Positions 1 through 6,220 of a DNA stretch of 9,079 nt are shown piece by piece (positions within the stretch are counted from its first letter, which is position 1; the number at the start of each line of letters is the position of its first letter). Made by a program: the position numbers and the translations under genes. The notes below the pieces were generated by a model. The model did no database searches, was not told where the DNA came from, and was given only the letters and a program-made list of their open reading frames with translations. The stretch comes from Pseudomonadota bacterium (GTDB taxonomy: Bacteria > Pseudomonadota > Alphaproteobacteria > Rhizobiales > Rhizobiaceae): the NCBI GenBank assembly GCA_023422735.1, contig JAFAGL010000289.1:1-9079 (forward strand), written 5' to 3'.

Positions 1-112
1 ACTTCGGTGAGACTCCATCTTCGATTACAACAGGAAATTCCCCCAAATTCGCGGTCAGATAATTGTAAACAGCTTTGGAACTATCGCCGTTTCCTCCAAG
101 CATCAAAATCAA
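1..112 (-). CDS. Probable formyltransferase family protein, N-terminal fragment
   Basis: Partial gene; the coding sequence runs off the left edge, leaving about 37 codons. The translated start reads (M)ILMLGGNGDSSKAVYNYL, then a segment ending VVIEDGVSPK. A hydrophobic beta strand followed by a glycine-rich turn and an 'S-K-A-V-Y-N' helix, then a second strand ending in an acidic residue, resembles the N-terminal fold of formyltransferase-like proteins found in surface-polysaccharide clusters. This is recognition from memory, not a search. No ATG or GTG lies between the upstream in-frame stop and position 103. A TTG at 112-110 has a GGGAG about 7 bases upstream and overlaps the stop codon of the deacetylase (TTGA), so I prefer it to the ATG at 103-101. 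The overlap implies translational coupling with the deacetylase. If the assignment is right, the product would transfer a formyl group to an amino sugar; a Rossmann-type protein of another family is the main alternative. Confidence 0.5.
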   Translation of the reverse strand, partial: MILMLGGNGDSSKAVYNYLTANLGEFPVVIEDGVSPK

Positions 113-1050
113 GAAAAATCTCCCATATTTAGACTCTTCATGCCATGATGTTCATGTAAATGGGTGTAATAATCCAGAATAGAATCAAGCATATTCATGT
201 TTTCTTCAAGATTATTGCCGAAGTTGTGCGGATGCCACCAGAGGTGAAATATGCCATCCGTGACGACCGCCTGTTTCATCGCGTTGCAAATTCGACGTAA
301 TGCGAGAAAATTGACCCAACTTAGCCGGCGGCTGTACGGTCGAAGAAATCTGCTGGATGGAACATCAGTGAGTTGTCCCGGCTGAAAATCTTGAACGTGG
401 AAGCCCGAGAGGTTGAAATAAGTATCTACGAGTCGCCCCGCCCTCTGGAGGTGAGAGTGCTTGGAGGAAGCTTCGTAAAACCAAGACTGTTCATTTCCAC
501 GCATTACGCTGATGCCGTGTTCGGATAGAATTGAAAGGTGAGGTTGCGAAAACTGATTACGTGGAAATACGAAGCTTCGTAACGAGTATCCCTTAATAGC
601 AGCGGCGTTGACAGCTGCATTCATATCGGCAGAGAATTGGCTTGTCGTTTGGCCTTCCTCCTTACAGTAATAGTGTGAAAAGGAGTGTGAGGCGATTTCT
701 TGTCCTGGGCAGTCGGATATTTGCTTTAAAAGAGATCCACCAAAGTAATAAGGATCTGTTTTTTCGTCTTTGCCAATTTCACAAATGTACTGATAGTTAC
801 TCAGCTTTTTGTTTGTGTAAGTCGGTTTCTCCTCCGGCAGGTGAGAAATCAGTTCTTCTTTCGAGTCGAAAAATAACAAACCGACGGTTGCCCAAGTAGC
901 TCGGATGCTGCGTCGGTTGAATGAGGCAAGGATTCTCGGGATTGCCTGCCTGCCTCCCAAGATGTTCTTCCCGTAAGTTTCGATGGTTGAGTGATCTCGC
1001 ACTCCCCACATCAGCTCAAAGTCAAGTGAAATCACGAAGCTGCCTGGCAT
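109..1050 (-). CDS. NodB-type polysaccharide deacetylase family protein
   Basis: A 313-residue protein of the carbohydrate esterase 4 (NodB homology) superfamily, which removes N- or O-acyl groups from sugars using a metal ion. Visible motifs: SLDFELMWG near residues 8-16 (D10 and E12 in the place of the usual TFDD motif), a metal-binding HSFSH (H122 and H126), FVFPRNQ (R164) and LWWHPHNF (H273, the likely catalytic-base His of the last motif). There is no signal peptide or membrane segment, so it probably acts in the cytoplasm on a nucleotide- or lipid-linked sugar rather than on finished polymer. The start at 1050 puts the conserved first strand at residue 5; its ribosome binding site is weak (only TTTGAGA upstream). 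The reading frame stays open far upstream, antisense to the aminotransferase, but that extension has no matching domain. Base composition is clearly AT-richer than the genes to the right. It overlaps the probable formyltransferase downstream. The exact substrate is not visible. Confidence 0.82.
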   Translation of the reverse strand: MPGSFVISLDFELMWGVRDHSTIETYGKNILGGRQAIPRILASFNRRSIRATWATVGLLFFDSKEELISHLPEEKPTYTNKKLSNYQYICEIGKDEKTDPYYFGGSLLKQISDCPGQEIASHSFSHYYCKEEGQTTSQFSADMNAAVNAAAIKGYSLRSFVFPRNQFSQPHLSILSEHGISVMRGNEQSWFYEASSKHSHLQRAGRLVDTYFNLSGFHVQDFQPGQLTDVPSSRFLRPYSRRLSWVNFLALRRICNAMKQAVVTDGIFHLWWHPHNFGNNLEENMNMLDSILDYYTHLHEHHGMKSLNMGDFS

Positions 1051-1407
1051 TGGAAAATTTCTCAAATCAAGGAAGAACTGCAGCAATGCTAAAATAAGAT
1101 CTTTCAGAAAGACAGAGCATTTAACGTTAATGGCTAGGATGCGAACCAGAGCTGGTTTTCCAGGATGATCTTCGCTTAATGGGCGGGATAATCGTAATAT
1201 TGTCAGTTTCTTGCGTAACGCTAGGGCAGTACTTTGCTTTGGATTGACGTCTGCGCAGCAATCATCCGAAAGTTTGGAAAGCCTGCCGAAGAATGTGCCC
1301 ATGAAATCCTGTTGGACCAGCAACCAGACGCATGCTGGGAGTTGACCAAACGGGGAGAAAGGTCCTTTGTGCGCGCACTTGATTGGATGCGCCGAGGAAC
1401 GCCCGTG
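1051..1407. promoter_or_regulatory. Divergent intergenic region between deacetylase and aminotransferase
   Basis: This 357-base gap should carry outward promoters for the minus-strand deacetylase and the plus-strand aminotransferase. I see a perfect 10-base palindrome TTAACGTTAA at 1121-1130 and a 13-base palindrome TCTTTCAGAAAGA at 1100-1112. TAATAT at 1195-1200, TTGTCA at 1200-1205 and TTGACG at 1244-1249 are isolated promoter-like hexamers without well-spaced partners, so no promoter can be fixed. The aminotransferase frame is open back to a TTG at 1234, but the added segment has no recognisable domain and the family starts at the 1408 ATG. Composition changes from AT-rich to GC-rich across this gap. 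Confidence 0.5.
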
Positions 1408-2283
1408 ATGACCGAAAGCAAGCCGACGAAAACGAAGACCTGGACCTATCTCAATGGTGACTGGGTCGAGGGCAATCCGATGATCGTGGGGCCGGCCAGC
1501 CATGCGATGTGGATGGCCTCCACCGTATTCGACGGCGCGCGATGGTTTGAAGGTCTGGCGCCTGATCTCGATCTCCATGCCAACCGCGTGAATGTTTCGG
1601 CCGTCAATCTCGGCCTGAAGGCGACGGTGGGCGCCGACGAGATCATCGGGCTGACCAAGGACGGCCTGAAGAAATTCGACGGACAAACCGCCGTTTATAT
1701 CCGCCCGATGTATTGGGCCGAGGAGGGCGGCTATATGGGTGTAACGCCTGATCCGGAATCCACGCAGTTTCTTCTTTCGCTTTATGAGGCACCGATGCTG
1801 CCGCCGAGCGGCTTTTCGGTGACGCAATCGCCGTTCCGCCGCCCTTCGCTCGAAACGGCGCCGACGAACGCCAAGGCGGGGTGCCTTTATCCCAACAATG
1901 CGCGCGCCATCATGGAAGCGCGTTCGCGCGGCTTCGACAATGCGCTGGTGCTCGACATGCTCGGCAATGTCGCCGAAACCGGCACGTCGAACGTGTTCAT
2001 GGTGAAGGATGGCGTTGCTTACACGCCGGTGCCCAATGGCAGCTTCCTTTCCGGCATCACGCGCGCCCGCAACATCAAGCTTCTGCGCGATGCGGGTTAC
2101 GAGGTCGTAGAAAAATCTCTCAAGGTTGCCGATTTCATCGATGCCGACGAGGTGTTTTCAACGGGCAATCATTCCAAGGTGGTGCCGATCACCAAAGTCG
2201 AGCACAAGGAGTTTCAGCCCGGTCCGGTGGCCAGGAAAGCCCGCGAGCTTTATTGGGACTGGGCACGTTCGACGACGATTTGA
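1408..2283 (+). CDS. ilvE: Branched-chain amino acid aminotransferase (fold type IV PLP enzyme)
   Basis: A 291-residue pyridoxal-phosphate transaminase expected to interconvert leucine, isoleucine and valine with their 2-oxo acids, using 2-oxoglutarate/glutamate, in the cytoplasm. Family features in order: TVFDGARWFEG near 39-49, AVYIRP (Y97, R99) as in BCAT-type enzymes, the Schiff-base lysine in TNAKAGCLYPNN (K156, with Y161), NVAETGTSNVF (E190, PLP pyridine-nitrogen partner), and LSGITRARNI near 214-223 (phosphate/PLP contact). The ATG at 1408 is chosen because GAGGAA sits 8 bases upstream and the usual N-terminus (a short tail then the TYLNGDW strand) follows; the open frame to 1234 adds no family sequence. 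An odd point is the loop STGNHSKVVPI near 251-261: canonical BCATs have a G-T-A turn there that binds the substrate carboxylate. I recall similar GN[HY]SKV sequences in other Rhizobiales, so this is probably a clade trait, but it leaves the precise substrate range uncertain. No clear terminator separates it from sodB. Confidence 0.88.
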   Translation: MTESKPTKTKTWTYLNGDWVEGNPMIVGPASHAMWMASTVFDGARWFEGLAPDLDLHANRVNVSAVNLGLKATVGADEIIGLTKDGLKKFDGQTAVYIRPMYWAEEGGYMGVTPDPESTQFLLSLYEAPMLPPSGFSVTQSPFRRPSLETAPTNAKAGCLYPNNARAIMEARSRGFDNALVLDMLGNVAETGTSNVFMVKDGVAYTPVPNGSFLSGITRARNIKLLRDAGYEVVEKSLKVADFIDADEVFSTGNHSKVVPITKVEHKEFQPGPVARKARELYWDWARSTTI

Positions 2284-2318
2284 TCTGTTGGAAATTTAAA
2301 ACTGTTCGCTCTTACGCG

Positions 2319-2346
2319 TTGTCATCACACTGACGATGCCTATGTT
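2319..2346 (+). promoter_or_regulatory. Candidate sigma-70 promoter of sodB
   Basis: TTGTCA at 2319-2324 and TATGTT at 2341-2346 are separated by 16 bases, matching 5 of 6 and 4 of 6 consensus positions. This would start transcription near 2353 and give a leader of about 35 bases before the sodB ATG. It lies in the 106-base gap after the aminotransferase, which has no obvious terminator, so read-through from upstream is also possible. Confidence 0.4.
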
Positions 2347-2389
2347 TCAACCTTGATCCGCCCAGCCATTTTTTAAGGGAGATTGACCA

Positions 2390-2989
2390 ATGGCCTTTGA
2401 ACTTCCCGAACTGCCTTACGCCTATGACGCGCTTGCTCCGTATATGTCGGCGGAAACGCTGGAATATCACCACGACAAGCACCACAAGGCCTATGTCGAC
2501 ACCGGCAACACGCTGGCTGAAAAGGCCGGTCTCGCCGACAAGTCCGTCGAGGAAGTCGTCAAGGCGTCCTACGGCAAGGACCAGCCGCTCTTCAACAATG
2601 CCGCTCAGCATTACAACCACATCCATTTCTGGAAGTGGATGAAGAAGGATGGCGGCGGAAAGAGCCTGCCGGGCAAGCTGCAGACCGCTTTCGACAGCGA
2701 TCTTGGCGGCTATGACAAGTTCCGCAACGATTTCGTAGAAGCCGGCAAGGGCCAGTTCGGTTCGGGCTGGGCCTGGGTTGCCGTAAAGAATGGCAAGCTC
2801 GAGATCATGAAAACGCCGAACGGCGAAAACCCGCTCGTGCATGGCGCGACGCCAATCCTCGGCGTCGATGTGTGGGAACACTCCTATTACATCGATTATC
2901 GCAATGCGCGTCCGAAATATCTCGAAGCGTTTGTCGATAACCTGATCAACTGGGACTACGTCCTGGAGCGCTACGAAGCAGCTGCATAA
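2390..2989 (+). CDS. sodB: Superoxide dismutase, Fe-type (SodB)
   Basis: A 199-residue cytoplasmic superoxide dismutase converting superoxide to hydrogen peroxide and oxygen. The four metal ligands are clear: H27 (LEYHHDKHH), H77 (AAQHYNHIHFW), D160 and H164 (VDVWEHSYYIDYRNARP). The metal type is read from the outer sphere: Q73 in the AAQ motif and A153 in the GATP segment match the iron enzymes, where manganese enzymes carry Gly in the first motif and Gln near the second. Cambialistic activity cannot be excluded. No signal peptide, and the length is normal for a bacterial Fe-SOD. The start has AAGGGAGA about 8 bases upstream. The gene sits after the aminotransferase and ends in a strong terminator, so it is probably expressed as its own unit. 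Confidence 0.97.
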   Translation: MAFELPELPYAYDALAPYMSAETLEYHHDKHHKAYVDTGNTLAEKAGLADKSVEEVVKASYGKDQPLFNNAAQHYNHIHFWKWMKKDGGGKSLPGKLQTAFDSDLGGYDKFRNDFVEAGKGQFGSGWAWVAVKNGKLEIMKTPNGENPLVHGATPILGVDVWEHSYYIDYRNARPKYLEAFVDNLINWDYVLERYEAAA

Positions 2990-3013
2990 GCCGTTTCGCT
3001 CGTAAACGACATG

Positions 3014-3043
3014 AAGCCCCGCCTTTGCGCGGGGCTTTTTGTT
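3014..3043 (+). terminator. Rho-independent terminator after sodB
   Basis: A perfect 9-base-pair stem, AAGCCCCGC at 3014-3022 and GCGGGGCTT at 3029-3037, with a 6-base loop, runs into TTTTTGTTT. It begins 24 bases after the sodB stop and separates sodB from the cytochrome genes. Confidence 0.93.
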
Positions 3044-3251
3044 TGGCTGCGCGAGCAAGCACCACGCCTGTTGCGATGGCGACTTCGCGGGCGGAAAGTC
3101 GAGGTCTATGACTGGGGCCGTTTTCGACTGACGAACTCGATGACATGCGCATCATCGCGACCTCGTATCTCACGAAACTTTGTCAGAGACATTTCCTCAT
3201 CTTCGTGCATGCTGCCTATCAGGGACTGTCGATCAATCCTGAGAGGATGAA

Positions 3252-3701
3252 ATGAAGATCGCACTTACCAAAACCGCACTCGCGGGCGCGTTTCTCACGG
3301 CTCTTGTCGGCAACTCGATGGCAGATCCGATTGCAGACCGCCAGGCTATCATGAAGGATATGGGACGCGCTGTCGGCTCAGTCGCGAAGATCGCGCGAGG
3401 TCAGCAGGATTTCGACGCCGCCCTCGTAAAAGCTGCGTTGGAAACCATGGCGGCGGATGCGCAAAAGCTCGATGCCGACACGTTGTTTCCGGAAGGTTCG
3501 GAAACCGGCGGAGACACGGAAGCCTCGCCGAAAATCTGGGAAGACCGCTCGGGCTTCGTGGCGATCATCGACAAATACAAAGCCGACACAGCCGCAGCCG
3601 TTGCTGCCGATCCGCAGGACCTCGCGGCTTTCCAGGAACAATTCAAGACGGTGACGGCCAATTGCGGAACCTGCCATCAGAACTTTCGCGTGAAGCGGTA
3701 A
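3252..3701 (+). CDS. Periplasmic cytochrome c-556/c'-family protein
   Basis: A 149-residue class II c-type cytochrome, an electron carrier exported to the periplasm. Residues 1-24 form a Sec signal peptide (KIALTK, hydrophobic core, cleavage likely after NSMA). The heme site is at the C-terminus, CGTCH (C138, C141, H142), as in the four-helix cytochrome c' fold. RQAIMKDMG at 30-38 near the first helix offers M34 as a sixth ligand, which points to a low-spin c-556 type rather than a gas-binding five-coordinate c'. The ATG has GAGAGGA 4-5 bases upstream. The 200 bases between the sodB terminator and this gene hold no convincing gene; its promoter is not obvious. It ends 7 bases before the diheme cytochrome, so the two are probably co-transcribed and may pass electrons to each other. 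Confidence 0.9.
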   Translation: MKIALTKTALAGAFLTALVGNSMADPIADRQAIMKDMGRAVGSVAKIARGQQDFDAALVKAALETMAADAQKLDADTLFPEGSETGGDTEASPKIWEDRSGFVAIIDKYKADTAAAVAADPQDLAAFQEQFKTVTANCGTCHQNFRVKR

Positions 3702-3708
3702 GCGCCAA

Positions 3709-4644
3709 ATGCGGTGGCCAGCCAGAACCGGCTTGATCCTTTGCGGGCTGGGTGGCCTGGCGGCTGGAGCCGCATGGTTCCTGTCGGCGCCCGAACCCAT
3801 CTCATCACAAACAATAGCTGCGCTGACTGAAGGCGATGCGGAAGCCGGACGTCGCGTATTTTTCGCGGGCGGTTGCGCCTCCTGCCACGCAAAACCCGGA
3901 TCGGAAGGCAATGCGCGGTTCGAACTGCCGGGCGGCGTGAGACTGGCAACCGAGTTCGGCACTTTCGTTGCGCCGAATATTTCGCAACATGCAGATGACG
4001 GGATCGGCAACTGGTCCGTCGAGGATCTGGCCAATGCGATGATGAAAGGCGTGACGCCGGACGGCACACATCTTTATCCGGCGTTTCCTTATACGTCTTA
4101 TACGCATATGCAGCCGAAGGATGTCAGCGATCTCTACGCCTTTCTCAAAACAACGCCTGCGATAGCGGGAACAGCGCCTGAGAACGAGCTGAGTTTTCTG
4201 TTCAACATCCGGCGCGGGATCGGGCTTTGGAAGCAGATCAATATGCGCGCCGAGCCTGCGGTCGTGCAACTGGAGGGCGATGCGCCCGAAGACGTGCGGC
4301 TGGGGCAATATCTTGTTGAAGGGCCGGGCCATTGCGGCGAATGCCATACGCCCCGCAACACGACAGGCGGTCTCGACAGATCCCAATGGCTGGCTGGCGC
4401 CGTCGCCGCGGAAGGTGAGGGGATCGTGCCGAATATCACGCCGCAGGGGCCGACCGGAGAATGGTCGAAGGAGGATCTGGTCGCCTATTTCGAAACCGGC
4501 TTCACGCCCGATTTCGATTCCGTCGGCGGGTCGATGGTCGAGGTCCAGAAGAACCTCGCCGAACTGCGCCCGGAAGACCGCGAAGCGATCGCGGCCTATC
4601 TCAAAGCGATTGACGGAAAGCCGAATGGTTTTCCCGACCGCTGA
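3709..4644 (+). CDS. Membrane-anchored diheme cytochrome c
   Basis: A 311-residue protein with two cytochrome c domains. Residues 7-26 form a signal/anchor helix, then heme 1 is at CASCH (C56, C59, H60) and heme 2 at CGECH (C209, C212, H213). M134 (TSYTHM) and M276 (GGSMVEV) are plausible axial methionines. The two halves share the APNIS/VPNIT and NWSVEDL/EWSKEDL segments, showing an internal duplication. The architecture resembles the cytochrome subunits of periplasmic alcohol, gluconate and aldehyde dehydrogenases, but those often have three hemes and sit beside a catalytic subunit, absent here. Role inferred: electron transfer from a periplasmic oxidase or from the c-556 partner to the respiratory chain. 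The ribosome binding site is poor and the gene lies 7 bases after its neighbour, suggesting coupled translation. Its stop codon directly abuts the stop of the convergent MFS gene. Confidence 0.88.
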   Translation: MRWPARTGLILCGLGGLAAGAAWFLSAPEPISSQTIAALTEGDAEAGRRVFFAGGCASCHAKPGSEGNARFELPGGVRLATEFGTFVAPNISQHADDGIGNWSVEDLANAMMKGVTPDGTHLYPAFPYTSYTHMQPKDVSDLYAFLKTTPAIAGTAPENELSFLFNIRRGIGLWKQINMRAEPAVVQLEGDAPEDVRLGQYLVEGPGHCGECHTPRNTTGGLDRSQWLAGAVAAEGEGIVPNITPQGPTGEWSKEDLVAYFETGFTPDFDSVGGSMVEVQKNLAELRPEDREAIAAYLKAIDGKPNGFPDR

Positions 4645-6120
4645 TCAATCCGTCACCGGCACAGGTTGCGCGGATGGCTGCTGGCGAGGAGCTTTCAGGA
4701 ACAGCACGAGAAGCGCCACAAGCCCGAAGGCTGCAAATTCATAAAGAATGGCTGTGCGCAACGCCAGAAGATAGGCAGCCTGATTGCCGTCCGCAGCGTG
4801 TTCCCCCGCCAGCACCGTAAAGAATATCTGCCCGACCAAGGCAACGCCGACGGCTGCACCCATTTGCTGAAAGGATTGCAGGGCACCCGAGCCCGATCCC
4901 GCATCACGCGAGGGAACATTGGCCAGAACACCCTGAAACATCGAGGAGATGGTCGCGCCAAGGCCAAGGCCGCCCAGAAACAGAGCGGGCGCAAGCAGCC
5001 AATGGTCGGCGAAACTGTGGATGCCCGGCAGCATGAACCGCAGCCAAAGCATGGCGCAGATCAGCAAACACGTACCCGTCGCGACGCGCTGGCGCAAATA
5101 CCGGCTGCCAAGACGATTGTTGATGAGCGATACAAGAAGCACGCCAACCGGAAAGGGAATGGTCGTCAAACCAGACTGCAGGGGCGTGAAGCCGATGCCG
5201 CTTTGCAAAAACAGCGCCAGCACCATGAAGAAGCCGGCGACGCCCGAAAAGAACAACAGGACCATGATGACGCCGAGCATATAGTTGCCGTTCGACAAAA
5301 GGGCTGCGGGCAAGAGCTGTGCCTTCGACTGCGCCGCGCGGCGGTGTTCGTAAAGATAAAAGCAGCCGAAACCGACAAGGGCGAGCACGATCAGCGCGAA
5401 AATCCACGGTGCCCAACCGAACCCACGCCCTTCGATCAGCGCAAAGATGATCAGGAATACGGACGCGCCGGCAAGAAGCGTTCCACCGAGATCGTTGCGG
5501 ATGGTCCTGTCTCCGGGGATGGCGGGAATGACCGCATTCGCGGCGATCAAGGCTGCAATGCCGACCGGAATGTTGACCAGAAAGATCGGACGCCAATCGA
5601 GCCCGGCGATATCGGCATTTATGAGCAAACCACCGGCAAGGGGCCCGGCAACCGAAGCCAGGCCCGCGCTCAATCCGAAATAGGAAAAGGCGCTGCCGCG
5701 CTCCTGAGGCGGGAAAATGACCTGCACGATGGCAAGAACCTGCGGCATCATCATCGCGCCTGAAAATCCCTGCAATGCACGGGCGACGACAAGCCAGGTG
5801 ATCGACGGCGCGAGACCGCACAACGCCGAAAACAGCGTGAAGCCACCGACCCCAAACAGGAACATGCGCTTGCGCCCGATGCGATCGCCCAAGCGGCCGA
5901 AGGGCAGAAGACCAAGTGCGAAGGCAAGGATATAGGCGGCCACAACCCATTCGATCTGGCTGGCCGAAGCTTCAAGATTTCGTTGCAGGCTGGGCAAAGC
6001 GACATTGACGATGTTGACGTCAATGAGATTCATGAAACCAGCCATCAGCAAAATGGCCAGCATGAGCCAACGTCGCTCGTAAGGTTGTTGCGACGCGACG
6101 GACTGTGGCTGGTTGGACAT
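4645..6120 (-). CDS. MFS drug efflux transporter, DHA2 (14-TM, EmrB/QacA-like)
   Basis: A 491-residue inner-membrane proton-driven exporter. I count 14 hydrophobic segments, which fits the DHA2 family. Motifs: FMNLIDVNIVNVALP in TM1 (residues 29-43, with D34), motif A GRLGDRIGRKR (75-85) in the TM2-3 loop, motif B around R114 (ARALQGFSGAMMMP), and the antiporter motif C GLASVAGPLAGG (153-164) in TM5. Substrates cannot be read from sequence. It lies 100 bases downstream of, and in the same direction as, the oligopeptidase B gene; two hairpins fall in that gap, one of them operator-like, so it may have its own controlled expression. There is no membrane-fusion (EmrA-type) partner and no adjacent TetR or MarR regulator in the window. 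The start at 6120 lacks a clear Shine-Dalgarno sequence. Confidence 0.92.
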   Translation of the reverse strand: MSNQPQSVASQQPYERRWLMLAILLMAGFMNLIDVNIVNVALPSLQRNLEASASQIEWVVAAYILAFALGLLPFGRLGDRIGRKRMFLFGVGGFTLFSALCGLAPSITWLVVARALQGFSGAMMMPQVLAIVQVIFPPQERGSAFSYFGLSAGLASVAGPLAGGLLINADIAGLDWRPIFLVNIPVGIAALIAANAVIPAIPGDRTIRNDLGGTLLAGASVFLIIFALIEGRGFGWAPWIFALIVLALVGFGCFYLYEHRRAAQSKAQLLPAALLSNGNYMLGVIMVLLFFSGVAGFFMVLALFLQSGIGFTPLQSGLTTIPFPVGVLLVSLINNRLGSRYLRQRVATGTCLLICAMLWLRFMLPGIHSFADHWLLAPALFLGGLGLGATISSMFQGVLANVPSRDAGSGSGALQSFQQMGAAVGVALVGQIFFTVLAGEHAADGNQAAYLLALRTAILYEFAAFGLVALLVLFLKAPRQQPSAQPVPVTD

Positions 6121-6137
6121 GCAAGGACTTTCGAAAC

Positions 6138-6157
6138 ATGCGGCAGGGCTGCCGCAT
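6138..6157. promoter_or_regulatory. Operator-like palindrome upstream of the MFS gene
   Basis: ATGCGGCAG at 6138-6146 and CTGCCGCAT at 6149-6157 are perfect inverted repeats with a 2-base centre, ending 17 bases before the MFS start codon. This size and placement fit a dimeric repressor site of the kind that controls efflux genes. In the transcript it could also fold into a tight hairpin of about 8 pairs near the start codon. Confidence 0.5.
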
Positions 6158-6180
6158 CAGCAGCAATGACAGAAGGCTTG

Positions 6181-6210
6181 AGAGCGCGGAAGGTTGCCCG
6201 CCCGCGCTCT
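6181..6210 (-). terminator. Possible terminator or attenuator hairpin after ptrB
   Basis: A 9-base-pair perfect stem (AGAGCGCGG at 6181-6189 with CCGCGCTCT at 6202-6210) around a 12-base loop begins about 11 bases after the oligopeptidase stop codon. There is no U tract on the minus strand, so it is not a textbook intrinsic terminator; it may stabilise the mRNA end or reduce read-through into the MFS gene. Confidence 0.4.
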
Positions 6211-6220
6211 TTAACGATGA

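Noticed and set aside
1234..1407. 58-residue N-terminal extension of the aminotransferase from a TTG
   Set aside because: No family sequence in the extension; the ATG at 1408 has a good ribosome binding site and gives the usual length.
1051..1827. Upstream extension of the deacetylase reading frame to a 572-residue protein
   Set aside because: The extension is antisense to the aminotransferase, has no domain, and the conserved first strand of the deacetylase follows the ATG at 1050.
2312..3058. 248-residue minus-strand frame across sodB
   Set aside because: Fully antisense to a certain gene; long open antisense frames are common in GC-rich DNA.
3139..3157. ATGCGCAT palindrome upstream of the c-556 gene as an operator
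   Set aside because: Only an 8-base core with non-symmetric flanks; too short to support a call.
3041..3251. Possible small gene between the sodB terminator and the c-556 gene
   Set aside because: Frames on both strands are low-complexity or arginine/serine-rich with no ribosome binding site or familiar motif.
4666..5763. 365-residue plus-strand frame inside the MFS gene
   Set aside because: Composition is rich in charged residues typical of an antisense shadow of a membrane protein; no domain recognised.
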